NCBI RefSeq assembly: GCF_013364155.1
Contig: NZ_CP054916.1
Location: forward strand, 806,001 to 870,000
DNA length: 64,000 nucleotides
Direction: 5' to 3'
DNA from: Streptomyces sp. NA02950
Lineage (GTDB): Bacteria > Actinomycetota > Actinomycetes > Streptomycetales > Streptomycetaceae
Shown here: piece by piece, positions 1 to 8,078 of the stretch
How positions within the stretch are numbered: the first letter of the stretch is position 1
Layout: the number at the start of each line of letters is the position of its first letter
Notes under the pieces: model-generated
The model's input: only the letters and a program-made list of their open reading frames with translations
What the model was told of the DNA's origin: nothing
The model's database searches: none
Position numbers and translations under genes: made by a program

Positions 1-2
1 TC

Positions 3-140
3 CTCTACAGCGGGTCGGAGCTGCGCACGCTGTTCGAGCGGGTGGGCTTCACCAAGGTGGAGTGCTTCGGCGACTTCGACGGCGCCCCGTACGACCAGCA
101 CGCCCGGCGGCTCATCGTGCGCGGGACTCGGGAACTCTGA
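3..140 (+). CDS. C-terminal end of a probable class I SAM-dependent methyltransferase (partial)
   Basis: Only the last 45 codons are present; the gene begins upstream of the window and stops at TGA 138-140. The visible tail (SGSELRTLFERVGFTKVECF, then GDFDGAPYDQHARRLIVRG) has the look of the last strands of class I methyltransferases, where 'LFERVGF..V' precedes the final beta hairpin. It lies 67 bases upstream of the permease gene on the same strand, so it may belong to the same operon and methylate the product made there. The catalytic part is not visible, so the family call is tentative and the substrate unknown. Confidence 0.55.
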   Translation, partial: LYSGSELRTLFERVGFTKVECFGDFDGAPYDQHARRLIVRGTREL

Positions 141-207
141 CGCCCCGTCGTCCGACTACCTGCGGGGGGACACGCCGTACCCCCAGGACCCGCGTGGAAA
201 GGACCGC

Positions 208-1278
208 ATGACCAAGGCACCGGTGACGAGCGGCCGGGCGGCAGTCCGCCGGCGAACGAGGACGATCCTCGTGCTGCTCTCGGCGTTCCTGGCGATCTCG
301 GTGGTCGCCGGGGTGGCGCTCGGCCCCACCGTCGTCCCGTTCGGCGCTGTGCTGCGCTACCTCTTCGCCGCCGTCTCGGGGGGCCGGATCGGGGCGGACG
401 AGGTGACGGACTACGCGGTGGTGTGGGAGATACGCACCCCGCGGGTCCTGCTCGCCGCGGTGGTCGGCGCGGGGCTGTCCGTGGTCGGTGTCGCCGTCCA
501 GGCGCTGGTGCGCAACGCTCTGGCCGATCCCTTCGTGCTGGGGATCTCCTCCGGTGCCTCGGTCGGCGCGACCGCCGTGGTGGTGTTCGGGCTGTTCGCG
601 TCCCTGGGGGTGTACGCGTTGTCGGCGGCGGCCTTCCTCGGCGCGCTCGGCGCCACCCTGCTGGTGTATCTGGCCGCGCGGGGGCCGATGGGGCTGACCC
701 CGCTGCGGCTGGTGCTGACCGGGGTGGCGCTCGCGTACGGGTTCCAGGCGCTGATGAGCGTCCTGGTGTTCGTCTCGCCGAACGGCCAGGCGGCGCGCAC
801 GGTGCTGTTCTGGCTGCTGGGCTCCCTGGGCTCCGCGTCCTGGGAGTCGCTGCCGCTGGTGACGGTGGCGGTGGCGGTGGCGGTGGCGGCGCTGCTGCGG
901 CAGAGCCGGGCGCTGGACGTGCTGTCGCTGGGGGACGAGACCGCGGCGAGCATGGGCGTGGACGCGCGGCTGCTGCGGCGCCGGCTGTTCGTACTCACCT
1001 CCGGTGTCACCGGCCTGATCGTCGCGGTGAGCGGTGCGATCGGGTTCGTGGGTCTGGTGCTGCCCCATGTGGTGCGCATCCTGGTCGGTTCCACCCACCG
1101 CCGGGTGCTGGCGGTCGCCCCGCTCGCCGGGGCGTGCTTCATGGTGTGGGTCGATCTGGTGGCCCGTACCGCCTTCGCGCCCGAGGAACTGCCGCTCGGG
1201 GTGATCACGGCGCTGATCGGGGTGCCCGTCTTCATCTCGCTGATGCGCCGCCGCGGCTATCTGTTCGGAGGCCGCTAG
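208..1278 (+). CDS. FecCD/BtuC-family ABC transporter permease
   Basis: This 356-residue integral membrane protein matches the iron-siderophore/cobalamin permease family in length and layout. The first hydrophobic segment is at about residues 18-40 and many more follow. Family-typical stretches are visible: 'RTPRVLLAAVVGAGLSVVGV' near residue 75, 'NALADPFVLGISSGASVGA' near 108, and 'GAIGFVGLVLPHVVRILVG' near 275. It would form the membrane channel with the ATPase and lipoprotein encoded next. The ATG follows a GGAAAGGA ribosome site at 196-203. The stop TAG abuts the ATPase ATG with no gap, so the two are translated together. The imported ligand is not shown by sequence; iron-chelate is the family default. 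Confidence 0.93.
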   Translation: MTKAPVTSGRAAVRRRTRTILVLLSAFLAISVVAGVALGPTVVPFGAVLRYLFAAVSGGRIGADEVTDYAVVWEIRTPRVLLAAVVGAGLSVVGVAVQALVRNALADPFVLGISSGASVGATAVVVFGLFASLGVYALSAAAFLGALGATLLVYLAARGPMGLTPLRLVLTGVALAYGFQALMSVLVFVSPNGQAARTVLFWLLGSLGSASWESLPLVTVAVAVAVAALLRQSRALDVLSLGDETAASMGVDARLLRRRLFVLTSGVTGLIVAVSGAIGFVGLVLPHVVRILVGSTHRRVLAVAPLAGACFMVWVDLVARTAFAPEELPLGVITALIGVPVFISLMRRRGYLFGGR

Positions 1279-2151
1279 ATGACACTGCGTGTGAGCGAAC
1301 TGTCGGTGGAGGCGGCGGGCCGCACCCTGGTCGACCGGCTCACCCTGGACGTGGCCGCCGGTCGGGTCGTGGGGCTGGTCGGCCCGAACGGCAGTGGCAA
1401 GTCCACGGCACTGCGCTGTGTGTACCGGGCACTGCGGCCGACCTCCGGCGCGGTGCTGCTGGACGGCACCGATCTGGCGTCGGTGCCGCTGCGCGACAGC
1501 GCGCGTTCCATCGCCGCGCTGACCCAGGAGAGCCACACCGAACTGGACTTCACGGTGGCGGAGGTGGTGGCGCTGGGCCGCACCCCGCACACCCGCGGCA
1601 ACGGCCCGCTGACGGACCGGGAGCGCGAGCTGTGCCGGGCGGCGATGGAGCGGCTGGATGTGGCACATCTGGCGGACCGCAGTGTGCTGACGCTCTCGGG
1701 CGGGGAGCGCCAGCGGGTCCTGGTGGCGCGTGCGCTGGTCCAGGAGCCCCGGGTGCTGGTGCTCGATGAACCCACCAACCATCTGGATGTGCGCCACCAG
1801 GTGCGGTTGCTGTCGTTCCTGCGCGGTGCGGAGCTGACCGTCGTCACCGCGCTGCACGATCTGAACCTGGCCGCCGCCGTCTGCCACCGCATCGCCGTGC
1901 TCAACCACGGCTCCCTGGTCGCCTCCGGTGATCCGGCCGAGGTGCTGACGGCCGCCCTGGTGCGCGAGGTGTTCGGCGTCCACGCCACCGTCGTACGCCA
2001 TCCGCGCACCGGGGTCCCCCAACTGCTCTACGACTTCGACGAATACGACTTCGACGGACTCGACGCCAACAACGCCCCCAACGACCGCACCGATATGAAC
2101 GCTGAGACATCCTCACCGTCCGCCGGGGCGGCCCCGGAAGGAATGCGCTGA
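1279..2151 (+). CDS. ABC transporter ATPase of the siderophore/FecE type
   Basis: This 290-residue nucleotide-binding subunit is complete. Walker A is GPNGSGKST (35-43), the Q-loop is ALTQES, the signature is LSGGERQRV, Walker B is VLVLDEPTNHLD, and the switch His is in TALHDLN. It energises uptake through the preceding permease. The extra ~25 residues after the fold are Asp/Asn-rich (YDFDEYDFDGLDANN) and have no evident function. It starts on the base after the permease stop and its TGA overlaps the next ATG by one base (ATGATGA region at 2149-2153), the usual coupling in such operons. Confidence 0.95.
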   Translation: MTLRVSELSVEAAGRTLVDRLTLDVAAGRVVGLVGPNGSGKSTALRCVYRALRPTSGAVLLDGTDLASVPLRDSARSIAALTQESHTELDFTVAEVVALGRTPHTRGNGPLTDRERELCRAAMERLDVAHLADRSVLTLSGGERQRVLVARALVQEPRVLVLDEPTNHLDVRHQVRLLSFLRGAELTVVTALHDLNLAAAVCHRIAVLNHGSLVASGDPAEVLTAALVREVFGVHATVVRHPRTGVPQLLYDFDEYDFDGLDANNAPNDRTDMNAETSSPSAGAAPEGMR

Positions 2152-3182
2152 TGACCCGACCCCACCTGCCCCCTCGTCGCGCGGTCCGCGCCCGCACCAT
2201 CTGGATCGCGGGGCTGGCAGCCGCGGTGCTGCCGGTCACCGGCTGCGGAGCCGAGGTGGATACGGCGGACAAGAGCGGCAAGCCCGCGACGGTCACCGTG
2301 TCCAACTGCGGCAAGAACATCACCTACACCCGCCCGAAACGGGCGGTGGCCTACGACGTCAGCGGGGCGGAGAAGATGTTCGCCCTCGGGCTGGGCGACC
2401 GGATGCGCGGCTATGTGATGAACAAGCTGGGCGACCCGTCCATCGCCGGATCCCCCTGGCGCGCCGACTACAAGAAGACCGACCGGCTGGGCAGCGAACG
2501 CATCACCCGGGAGATCGTCGTGGACGCCAAGGCCGACTGGGTCCTGGCGGGCTGGAACTCCGGCTTCGGCGAGGACCGCGGCATCACCCCGGCCCTGCTG
2601 AAGAAGGTGGGCATCGCCAGCTATGTGCACACCGAGACCTGCTGGGACTACGGCGACAAGACCACGGATGTGCCACCGCTCCAGGCGCTCTACACCGATC
2701 TGCGCGCCATCGGCCGGATCTTCGGGGTGACACCGAGGGCCGACCGGCTGGTGGCGGATCTGAAGCGCCGCGTCGCCGCGCTGAAGAAGACCTGGCCGAA
2801 GAACGGCGATCCGGCCCGGGTGTTCGTCTATGACTCCGGCACCGACCAGCCGTTCACCGCCGGGCGCCACGCCGCACCGAACGACATCATCGCCGCCGCG
2901 GGCGGCAGAAATGTGCTCGATGACCTCGACAAGGGCTGGACGACGGTCGGCTGGGAGCCGGTGGCCACGGCGAAACCCGAGGTCATCGTGGTCGTCGACT
3001 ACGCGGGCCAGTCAGCCGAGCAGAAGATCAAGTATCTGAAGTCGCTGCCCGCGATCAAGTCGGTGCCCGCCGTGCGGAACAACCGCTTCCATGTCATCTC
3101 CTACGGCGACGCCGTGAGCGGGCCGCGCAACGTCAAGGGTGCCGAAGACCTCGGCCGCTACCTCAGGTCGGTGGGACGGTGA
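2151..3182 (+). CDS. Substrate-binding lipoprotein of a metal-chelate ABC transporter
   Basis: The 343-residue protein begins with a basic N-terminus and hydrophobic stretch ending in a lipobox PVTGC, with Cys32 as the predicted lipidated residue, so it should be anchored outside the membrane. The mature part has the BtuF/FepB pattern: 'RAVAYDVSGAEKMFALGLGDRM' region near residue 65, 'REIVVDAKADWVLAG' near 120, and a C-terminal lobe with 'KPEVIVVVDYAGQ' and 'NRFHVISYGD'. It would capture the ligand for the preceding permease and ATPase. Its end overlaps the start of the PLP-enzyme gene by four bases, tying uptake to biosynthesis genes. Confidence 0.92.
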   Translation: MTRPHLPPRRAVRARTIWIAGLAAAVLPVTGCGAEVDTADKSGKPATVTVSNCGKNITYTRPKRAVAYDVSGAEKMFALGLGDRMRGYVMNKLGDPSIAGSPWRADYKKTDRLGSERITREIVVDAKADWVLAGWNSGFGEDRGITPALLKKVGIASYVHTETCWDYGDKTTDVPPLQALYTDLRAIGRIFGVTPRADRLVADLKRRVAALKKTWPKNGDPARVFVYDSGTDQPFTAGRHAAPNDIIAAAGGRNVLDDLDKGWTTVGWEPVATAKPEVIVVVDYAGQSAEQKIKYLKSLPAIKSVPAVRNNRFHVISYGDAVSGPRNVKGAEDLGRYLRSVGR

Positions 3183-4342
3183 CCGCACAGATGACCTCCC
3201 CGCCGGCTTCCCAGCGCACCGGGACCGCGCCCGCCGCCCTGGTCCACGAGCACATCACCGACGCCATGAAGACCCCCGATCTGGTCCGGCTGGCCGACAA
3301 CGTGGTCCTCGCCCGCTTCGAGACGATGAAGGTCTACGCCGCGCTCGGCGCGGTGCGCACCCTGCTCGACCGCGGAACCATCAGGCCCGGCCAGACCCTC
3401 GTGGACAGCTCCAGCGGTATCTACGCCCTGGCCCTGGCGATGGCCTGCCACCGCTACGGACTGCGCTGCCACATCGTCGCCTCCACCACCGTCGACGCCA
3501 CCATGCGCGCCCAACTGGAGATCCTGGGCGCCACCGTGGACCAGATGCCGCCCGCCCAGGATCTACGGCTGGACCAGGAGCGCAGGGTGCGCCGGGTCCG
3601 GCAGCTGATCGCGGAGCGGCCCGGCACCCACTGGATGCGCCAGTACCACGACGCCGTCCACTACGCCGGATACCGCGCGTTCGCCGATCTGGTGGACGAC
3701 GCGCTCCCCGGTGTTCCGCTGACGGTGGTCGGTGCCGTGGGCACCGGTGCCTCCACCGGTGGACTGGTGCGGCCGCTGCGGGAGCGCGGCCGGGCGGTCA
3801 CGCTGCTGGGCGTACAGCCCTTCGGCAGTGTCACCTTCGGCAGCGAGGGGTTCCAGGACCCCGAGGCCATCATCGCCGGAATCGGCAGCTCGATCCCCTT
3901 CGACAACGTCCGCCACGAGCTGTACGACACCCTGCACTGGGTCGATTTCCGCCACGCCATGGCGGGCGCGGTCGGCCTGCTGCGCGACCACGCGGTGTTC
4001 GCCGGACTGTCCACCGGCGCCGCCCACCTCGTCACCGCGTGGGAGGCCGAGCGCCGCCCCGAGCGGATGCACCTGGCCATCGGCGCGGACACCGGACACC
4101 GCTACACCGAGCGGGTCTTCGCCCGCCACCACGAGGCCCCCGACCCCCGGACGCTGACGCCCCGCCGGATCACCAGCCTCGATGAACTGGCCATGCCCTG
4201 GTCGACGATGGACTGGGGACGGCGGCACCACGATGTGGCACCGGCTCCCGAGCCCGTCACGGCCCGCTCCCCGTCCGCCACCTCCCAGGCCACCGTCCAG
4301 ACCAGCGCCCCGGCCACCGCCCAGGAGGACCACACCCCATGA
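3179..4342 (+). CDS. Atypical PLP-dependent enzyme of the cysteine synthase/tryptophan synthase-beta fold
   Basis: This 387-residue protein starts at a GTG that overlaps the lipoprotein stop (GTGA). It resembles O-acetylserine sulfhydrylase and SbnA-type diaminopropionate synthases: a probable Schiff-base Lys lies in 'ARFETMKVYAALGAV' (about residue 59), a substrate loop in 'DSSSGIYALALA', and a phosphate-binding loop in 'VGAVGTGASTGGLV'. The Lys and substrate motifs differ from the usual SVKDR and TSGNTG, so the substrate is likely not simple O-acetylserine. The last ~40 residues are Pro/Ala/Thr-rich and probably disordered. In this operon a role supplying a beta-substituted amino acid to the adjacent ligase is the natural inference. 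Exact reaction unknown. Confidence 0.8.
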   Translation: MTAQMTSPPASQRTGTAPAALVHEHITDAMKTPDLVRLADNVVLARFETMKVYAALGAVRTLLDRGTIRPGQTLVDSSSGIYALALAMACHRYGLRCHIVASTTVDATMRAQLEILGATVDQMPPAQDLRLDQERRVRRVRQLIAERPGTHWMRQYHDAVHYAGYRAFADLVDDALPGVPLTVVGAVGTGASTGGLVRPLRERGRAVTLLGVQPFGSVTFGSEGFQDPEAIIAGIGSSIPFDNVRHELYDTLHWVDFRHAMAGAVGLLRDHAVFAGLSTGAAHLVTAWEAERRPERMHLAIGADTGHRYTERVFARHHEAPDPRTLTPRRITSLDELAMPWSTMDWGRRHHDVAPAPEPVTARSPSATSQATVQTSAPATAQEDHTP

Positions 4343-5583
4343 CCATCGCCGCCCTGGAAGCCCTCACCTTCGGACTGGGACGGCTGGCGGAAGCGGCCCG
4401 CTCCGCCGGCCACCGGCTGAGCCTGCTCACCCGGGACCGCGCCGTCTACCGCCATGAACTGGCCCAACTGCCGCCCGGCGCGGTGGACATCGTCGATGTC
4501 GACACCACTGACGAGACCGCCACCGCCGACGCGCTGGCCGCCCTGCCCGAGCTGCGCGGCCTGATCAACTCCACCGACACCTGGAGTGTCATGGGGGCCG
4601 ACCTCGCCGCGCGCCTCGGCCTGCCCGGCCCCGACCCGGCCTCGGTGCGCCTGCTGCGCGACAAACACCGCGTACGCAATGTCCTCCACGAGCACGGCCT
4701 GAGCCGCGGCCGTGCCCTCGCCCTCGTCCCGGAGGCCCCGGACACCGGGGCCGCGGCGGCCGAGGTCCTGCGCGAGGTGGGTCTGCCCGCGGTCCTCAAG
4801 GACTCCTCCGGCACCTCCTCGCGCAACGTGTGGCTGGTCCGCGAGGAACACGAACTCCACACAACGCTCGCCGAAGCCGCCCAACAGCCCTTCACGGGGC
4901 GGCTGTTCGCCGAACCGTACCTCGCCGGGCCCGTGTACAGCGCGGAAACCCTCAGCTGGGCGGGGAGCACCCGGCTGCTCGGCGTCCTCAGCCGACAGCT
5001 CTCCCCCGCACCCGCCGTCCGCGAGGAGGCCGCCGCCTTCCCCGTCGCCCTCCCCGGCCCGGAACACCACACCATCCAGGACTGGGTGGCCCGGGTCCTC
5101 AAGACGGCGGGCCACGACAGCGGCTTCGCCCATGTGGAGTTCGTCCTCACCCGTAACGGGCCGGAGCTGGTGGAGATCAACCGGCGGATCGGCGGAGCGC
5201 TCGTCGGCGAATCGCTGTGCCGCGCCCTGGACACCAATGTGTACGACGCGATGGTCGACACCGCGCTCGGCCGTCGCCCCGCCCTGCTGGACGCCCACGA
5301 CCACCAGGGCGACGGTCCCGCCACCGGCTTTGTCCTCCTCTACCCCGACCGGCCGGGCACCCTCACCGGTTGGACCGGTCTGGAGCGGCTGGCGGACTTC
5401 CCCGGCGCTCCCGAGTGGTATCCCACCGCCACCCCCGGGGACCGGGTGGAACACCTGACAGACCAGCGCGGCTGCACCGGGATCGTACTGGCCGAGGCCG
5501 CGACGGCGGAGCTGGCGCTGCACCGGGCGCTGAGCGCGGCGGGCAGCGTACGTCCCGTGGTCGCCACCGACGGCACGGGGTGA
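4339..5583 (+). CDS. ATP-grasp carboxylate-amine ligase
   Basis: The 414-residue protein has the ATP-grasp order: an N-terminal domain ending near 'LAARLGLPGPDPASVRLLRDK', a central domain with the nucleotide Lys in 'LPAVLKDSSGTSSRNV' (about 150-165), and a C-terminal domain with metal ligands in 'FAHVEFVLTRNGPELVEINR' (about 258-278). Such enzymes activate a carboxylate as acyl phosphate and join it to an amine. Its ATG overlaps the PLP-enzyme stop (ATGA), and its own stop overlaps the exporter GTG. The pairing with a PLP enzyme, exporter and chelate importer suggests a peptide-like metallophore or amino-acid conjugate. It is not visibly of the graspetide (RimK-like) type, though that cannot be excluded. 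Confidence 0.88.
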   Translation: MTIAALEALTFGLGRLAEAARSAGHRLSLLTRDRAVYRHELAQLPPGAVDIVDVDTTDETATADALAALPELRGLINSTDTWSVMGADLAARLGLPGPDPASVRLLRDKHRVRNVLHEHGLSRGRALALVPEAPDTGAAAAEVLREVGLPAVLKDSSGTSSRNVWLVREEHELHTTLAEAAQQPFTGRLFAEPYLAGPVYSAETLSWAGSTRLLGVLSRQLSPAPAVREEAAAFPVALPGPEHHTIQDWVARVLKTAGHDSGFAHVEFVLTRNGPELVEINRRIGGALVGESLCRALDTNVYDAMVDTALGRRPALLDAHDHQGDGPATGFVLLYPDRPGTLTGWTGLERLADFPGAPEWYPTATPGDRVEHLTDQRGCTGIVLAEAATAELALHRALSAAGSVRPVVATDGTG

Positions 5584-6848
5584 GCCTGCGCTCCGGACTG
5601 GCCGAACTGACCGGTCCACAGCGGTTTCTGCTCGCGGGCTCCTTCCTCATCCCGCTGGGCAGCTACGCCGTCCTGCCCTTCATGTCCATCCTGCTCCACG
5701 AGCGGCTGGGCATGGGTCTCGACGCCGTGGGCATGGTCCTCGCCACCGCCTCCCTGGTGCAGTTCTCCGGCGGGGTGGCGGGCGGCGCCGTAGCGGACCG
5801 CATCGGACTGCGGCGCACCATGGTGCTGGCGCTGACGATCCGTACGGCGGGATTCGCGGCGTTCCTGCCCGGGCTGAAACACACGTACGTGGCGGTGGCC
5901 GCGCTCTTCCTCGTCTCCTGCGGCGCGGCGCTCTACCTCCCGGCGAACAAGGCGTATCTGGTGCACACGGCCGACCCGTCACGGCGTCCGCTGCTGCTGT
6001 CCACGAGCGGTTCGGCGCTCAACGCCGGAATCGCCCTGGGCCCGCTGGCCGCGGCGCCCTTCGTGCTCAGCTCCTCGGCCGGGCTCTTCGCCGCGGTCAC
6101 GGGCCTGTTCGCGGCCATCACGGCGGGCCACGCCCTGCTGCCCGCGGAATCGCCCGCGACGGCGCCCGGCCCCCCGGAACCGGAGCGGCCCGCCACCGCG
6201 GGGGACACCACGGCGCCGGTGGCGGAAGGGCCGGGCGCCGGGCTCCTGGGTCCCGGCGCCCTCCCCTTCGCGATCACCGTGCTGAGCCTGTACGTGTTCA
6301 TGTTCTTCCAGCACTATCTGGCGCTGTACGCCGTACCCCGCACCTCGACGGCGTACTACAGCCTGGTGCTCGCCCTCTACGCGCTGCTCCTGGTGGTGGC
6401 CCAGCCGCTGGTGTCCGACCTGGTGGCCCGGCTGCCCTACGGCCATGTCCTGCGGTTCGGCTTCGCCGCGATGGCCATCGGCATGGCCGTCCTCGCCCTC
6501 GGCGGCCATCTCGCCATCCTCGCCGGATCCCTGCTCATCTGCTGCGCCGAGATCGTCCTGTTCCTGAAGAACGACCTCGAGGCACTGGCGCGCTCCGCCC
6601 GCTCCCCCGCCGTGGTCTTCGGCCGTCAGCGGCTCGCGGCCGGCATCGGCGCGTTCGTCAGCGGAGCCGTCGGAGGCGGTGGATACGAGGTGGCCGAACG
6701 GTCCGGTCACGCCGGGCTGTTCTGGGGCGCGGTCGCCGTGCAGTGCGTGGTGCTGCCTCCGCTGCTGATCGCGGCCGTGCGCCGGATGCGGTCAAGGGGA
6801 ACAACTCCCCCGCCCCTGGCGTTCTCCGGTCGAAGGAGGCGACGATGA
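5580..6848 (+). CDS. MFS transporter, probable exporter of the operon product
   Basis: This 422-residue protein has about twelve hydrophobic segments with a Pro/Glu/Ala-rich central loop (about residues 185-215). The loop after segment 2 reads 'GGAVADRIGLRRTM', the MFS signature between helices 2 and 3. The start is taken as GTG 5580, overlapping the ligase stop, because hydrophobic sequence begins about 15 residues later; the frame is open further upstream but that part overlaps the ligase and is not membrane-like. It ends in an ATGA overlap with the 62-residue gene. In the chelate-uptake and biosynthesis context it is likely the efflux step. Confidence 0.88.
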   Translation: MSLRSGLAELTGPQRFLLAGSFLIPLGSYAVLPFMSILLHERLGMGLDAVGMVLATASLVQFSGGVAGGAVADRIGLRRTMVLALTIRTAGFAAFLPGLKHTYVAVAALFLVSCGAALYLPANKAYLVHTADPSRRPLLLSTSGSALNAGIALGPLAAAPFVLSSSAGLFAAVTGLFAAITAGHALLPAESPATAPGPPEPERPATAGDTTAPVAEGPGAGLLGPGALPFAITVLSLYVFMFFQHYLALYAVPRTSTAYYSLVLALYALLLVVAQPLVSDLVARLPYGHVLRFGFAAMAIGMAVLALGGHLAILAGSLLICCAEIVLFLKNDLEALARSARSPAVVFGRQRLAAGIGAFVSGAVGGGGYEVAERSGHAGLFWGAVAVQCVVLPPLLIAAVRRMRSRGTTPPPLAFSGRRRRR

Positions 6849-7033
6849 CACACGCGGAGAACGATCAGAAGAAGGTCCGGGACACCGCCGGGGAACGGCG
6901 GCGTGCCCGCTTCGGCGCCCTGCCGGAGCGTGTCCGCCCCGAGGAGATGGTGGAAGAGCGCCCGGCCGTGGCACCGGACCCGGCGAGGAACGCCTACAAC
7001 GACGACGAGTGGCTGATCCGTTACGTGGTGTGA
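6845..7033 (+). CDS. 62-residue acidic protein at the end of the transport/ligase operon, function unknown
   Basis: A strong ribosome site (AAGGAGG, 6833-6839) sits six bases before this ATG, which overlaps the exporter stop. The product is charged and soluble: a Lys/Arg-rich first third (QKKVRDTAGERRRARFG), a middle 'ALPERVRPEEMVEERP', and an aromatic end 'NAYNDDEWLIRYVV'. No signal peptide, Cys residues or helix-turn-helix are visible. The strong ribosome site and translational coupling support a real gene. It could be a small partner of one of the enzymes, a carrier or precursor peptide acted on by the ATP-grasp ligase, or a regulator. I do not recognise the family with confidence. Confidence 0.75.
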   Translation: MTHAENDQKKVRDTAGERRRARFGALPERVRPEEMVEERPAVAPDPARNAYNDDEWLIRYVV

Positions 7034-7053
7034 GCCGTCGCCCCCGGTGCCGT

Positions 7054-7932
7054 TCAGCGAGCCAGTAGATCTCTCAGGGCCCGGGTGACACCGGCGGGTG
7101 CCTCCTCGGCCATGAAGTGACCGCTGGTGACCGTGGTGTGGAGAAGATCGGGCGCCCAGGCCCGCCACAGCGCTCCCGCGTCGAAACCGAGGGCGGCGCC
7201 CCAGTCCTGCTGGAGTACGGTCACCGGCATCCGCAGCCGGTGACCGGCCGCACGGTCCGCCTCGTCGTGCTCGACGTCGATGCCCGCGGAGGCACGGTAG
7301 TCGGCCACGATCGAGGGCACGGCCGAGCGGCAGGCGTCCAGGTAGGCGGCGCGCACATCGGCGGGGACGGCCCGCGGATCGCGCGTCCAGATATCGAGGA
7401 AGTGGCCGAAGAAGGCGTCCGGGCAGCCACCGATCAACCGCTCGGGCAGCCCCGGGGGCTGGGCCATCAGATACAGATGGAAGCCGACGGCGGCGGCCGT
7501 CCCGTGCAACACCTCCCACATGTCCAGTGTCGGCAGCACATCGAGGCAGGCCAGGTGGGTGATGGCCGCCGGGTGATCGAGTCCGGCGCGGAAGGCCACC
7601 AGCGCACCGCGGTCGTGTCCGGCCAGGGCGAAGCGCTCATGCCCCAGGGCGCGGGCCGTGGCGACGATGTCGGCGGCCATGGTCCGCTTGGCATAGGTGG
7701 TGTCGTCGGTGGCCTCCGGTTTGTCGCTGGCACCGTATCCGCGCAGGTCAGGGCAGATGACGGTGTGGTCGGCCACCAGGTCGGCGGCGATGTGCCGCCA
7801 CATCACATGGGTCTGGGGAAAGCCGTGCAGGAGCACGATCGCGGGGCCGGAGCCCGCGACGGCCACGTTCAGGGACACCCCGTCGGCGACGGGAACACGC
7901 TGATACTCGAATCCGGCGATGGCGAAGGTCAT
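7054..7932 (-). CDS. Alpha/beta hydrolase related to haloacetate dehalogenases and epoxide hydrolases
   Basis: The 292-residue protein shows the fold's landmarks: oxyanion 'LLHGFPQTHVMW', 'PDLRGYGASDKP', nucleophile elbow 'AGHDRGALVA' with Asp as nucleophile, and the catalytic His in 'TSGHFMAEE'. An Asp nucleophile followed by Arg is typical of fluoroacetate dehalogenases. The cap segment reads 'FHLYLMAQPPGLPERLIGG'; dehalogenases of this type normally have His-Trp here for halide binding, so Leu at the Trp site argues against true dehalogenation. Convergent with the preceding operon and divergent from the SARP-like gene, with which it shares a 146-base promoter region. Confidence 0.85.
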   Translation of the reverse strand: MTFAIAGFEYQRVPVADGVSLNVAVAGSGPAIVLLHGFPQTHVMWRHIAADLVADHTVICPDLRGYGASDKPEATDDTTYAKRTMAADIVATARALGHERFALAGHDRGALVAFRAGLDHPAAITHLACLDVLPTLDMWEVLHGTAAAVGFHLYLMAQPPGLPERLIGGCPDAFFGHFLDIWTRDPRAVPADVRAAYLDACRSAVPSIVADYRASAGIDVEHDEADRAAGHRLRMPVTVLQQDWGAALGFDAGALWRAWAPDLLHTTVTSGHFMAEEAPAGVTRALRDLLAR

Positions 7933-8078
7933 GATGGTCGTTCTCTTTCCGTTGCTGACCAGGTGCCCTCAGCCTGCCGGGCCCGGATGAGCGGGCGATG
8001 AGCACGCTAGCGTGGGCACCGCCGCCGGTGACCTGGAGTGTCCCGGGGTGACGGGGGGGGAGAAGGAGGTGGCCGGAG

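Noticed and set aside
112..2022. Long minus-strand frame opposite the permease and ATPase genes
   Set aside because: His/Gln/Arg-rich shadow with no domain; the plus strand carries a complete ABC permease and ATPase.
4339..7033. Graspetide (microviridin-type) RiPP cluster
   Set aside because: The ligase lacks an evident RimK/graspetide signature and the small protein has no repeated core; kept only as an alternative explanation.
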